Assembly (NCBI GenBank): GCA_051648365.1
Contig: JBOFEZ010000078.1
Coordinates: forward strand, 1-50,134
Length of the DNA stretch: 50,134 nucleotides
DNA from: JAGNZR01 sp051648365
Lineage (GTDB): Bacteria; Fusobacteriota; Fusobacteriia; Fusobacteriales; Fusobacteriaceae
Direction: 5' to 3'
Position 1 is the stretch's first letter; each line of letters begins with the position of its first letter. Below the pieces are notes generated by a model. That model did no database searches and was not told the DNA's origin. It was given only the letters and a program-made list of their open reading frames with translations. Below are positions 50,004 through 50,134 of this stretch, piece after piece. The position numbers and the translations under genes were made by a program.

Positions 50004-50134
50004 TGTCCACGACGAAAAGCGTGAACGAAACGAAAAGGACATTAACAACAGAATAGAGAAGTAATCTAATAAATCTTTGAACTAAATTAGTTCAGAAAAT
50101 TCTCAGTAATGAGACGTCATTGAGACAGTGACGT
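50004..50134 (+). other. Leader of a probable rRNA operon (rRNA itself beyond the window)
   Basis: A non-coding leader with rrn-like features: GTCC-CACG/CGTG-GGAC nested pairing near 50004-50041, a boxA-like ATCTTTGAAC (about 50071-50082), the hairpin TGAACTA/TAGTTCA directly after it, and an ACGTCATT/AGTGACGT hairpin (50114-50134) that reaches the edge and may belong to the RNase III processing stem of 16S rRNA. No mature rRNA sequence is visible, so the identity is inferred. Confidence 0.5.

Overview
The window reads as a replication-origin segment of an AT-rich, anaerobic, Gram-negative bacterium, most likely a Fusobacterium-like member of the Fusobacteriota (inferred from gene content, not from a search). 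Lipopolysaccharide-type glycosyltransferases at both ends argue for an outer membrane. SpoVG, Jag, RqcP and a short YidC are typical of low-GC lineages. A Na+-pumping oxaloacetate decarboxylase, an Rnf complex and an iron-sulfur serine dehydratase fit amino-acid fermentation driven by ion gradients.

Layout. Almost every gene left of about 21.9 kb is on the minus strand and almost every gene right of 22.67 kb is on the plus strand, so the 755-bp AT-rich gap between rpmH and the next gene is the natural place for oriC. Leftward run from the origin: rpmH-rnpA-yidD-yidC-jag-mnmE, mnmG, a TauE/MATE transporter pair, an aminotransferase, the split decarboxylase oadA-oadG-biotin carrier-oadB, a CaCA exchanger, a 5'-nucleotidase, mfd, mazG, then rqcP-ispE-spoVG and a partial GT9 glycosyltransferase. 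Rightward run: a Rep-like initiator where dnaA normally sits, an S4 protein, recF, a DUF721/DciA-like gene, gyrB, gyrA, a Usp-like protein, a phosphodiesterase, pheST, sda, pth, mscS, the rnfCDGEAB operon, a YwqK-type secreted protein, tdk, a TruA-like/KH protein, an HD protein, a radical SAM protein, ung and a GT2 glycosyltransferase. The window ends in a promoter and leader that look like the start of an rRNA operon. The only minus-strand gene on the right is a cold-shock protein.

Two things stand out. (1) The dnaA position holds a 629-residue protein without the DnaA ATPase or DnaA-box-binding motifs. It looks like a plasmid RepA-type winged-helix initiator, is preceded by four degenerate iteron-like repeats, and the gap shows no consensus DnaA box. 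(2) Between rqcP and mazG lies an unannotated small locus: a roughly 75-nt RNA with its own promoter and terminator, followed by a separately promoted transcript for a 19-residue hydrophobic peptide resembling E. coli Ibs toxins. The Shine-Dalgarno (SD) sequence of the peptide gene is in a hairpin, and the terminator loops of the two RNAs (CTGTAA and TTACAG) are exact complements. This looks like a type I toxin-antitoxin module.

The metabolic genes fit together: an aspartate-type aminotransferase next to a Na+-pumping oxaloacetate decarboxylase, serine dehydratase making pyruvate, and Rnf coupling ferredoxin oxidation to ion export. No tRNA, complete rRNA, CRISPR array or insertion sequence was seen.
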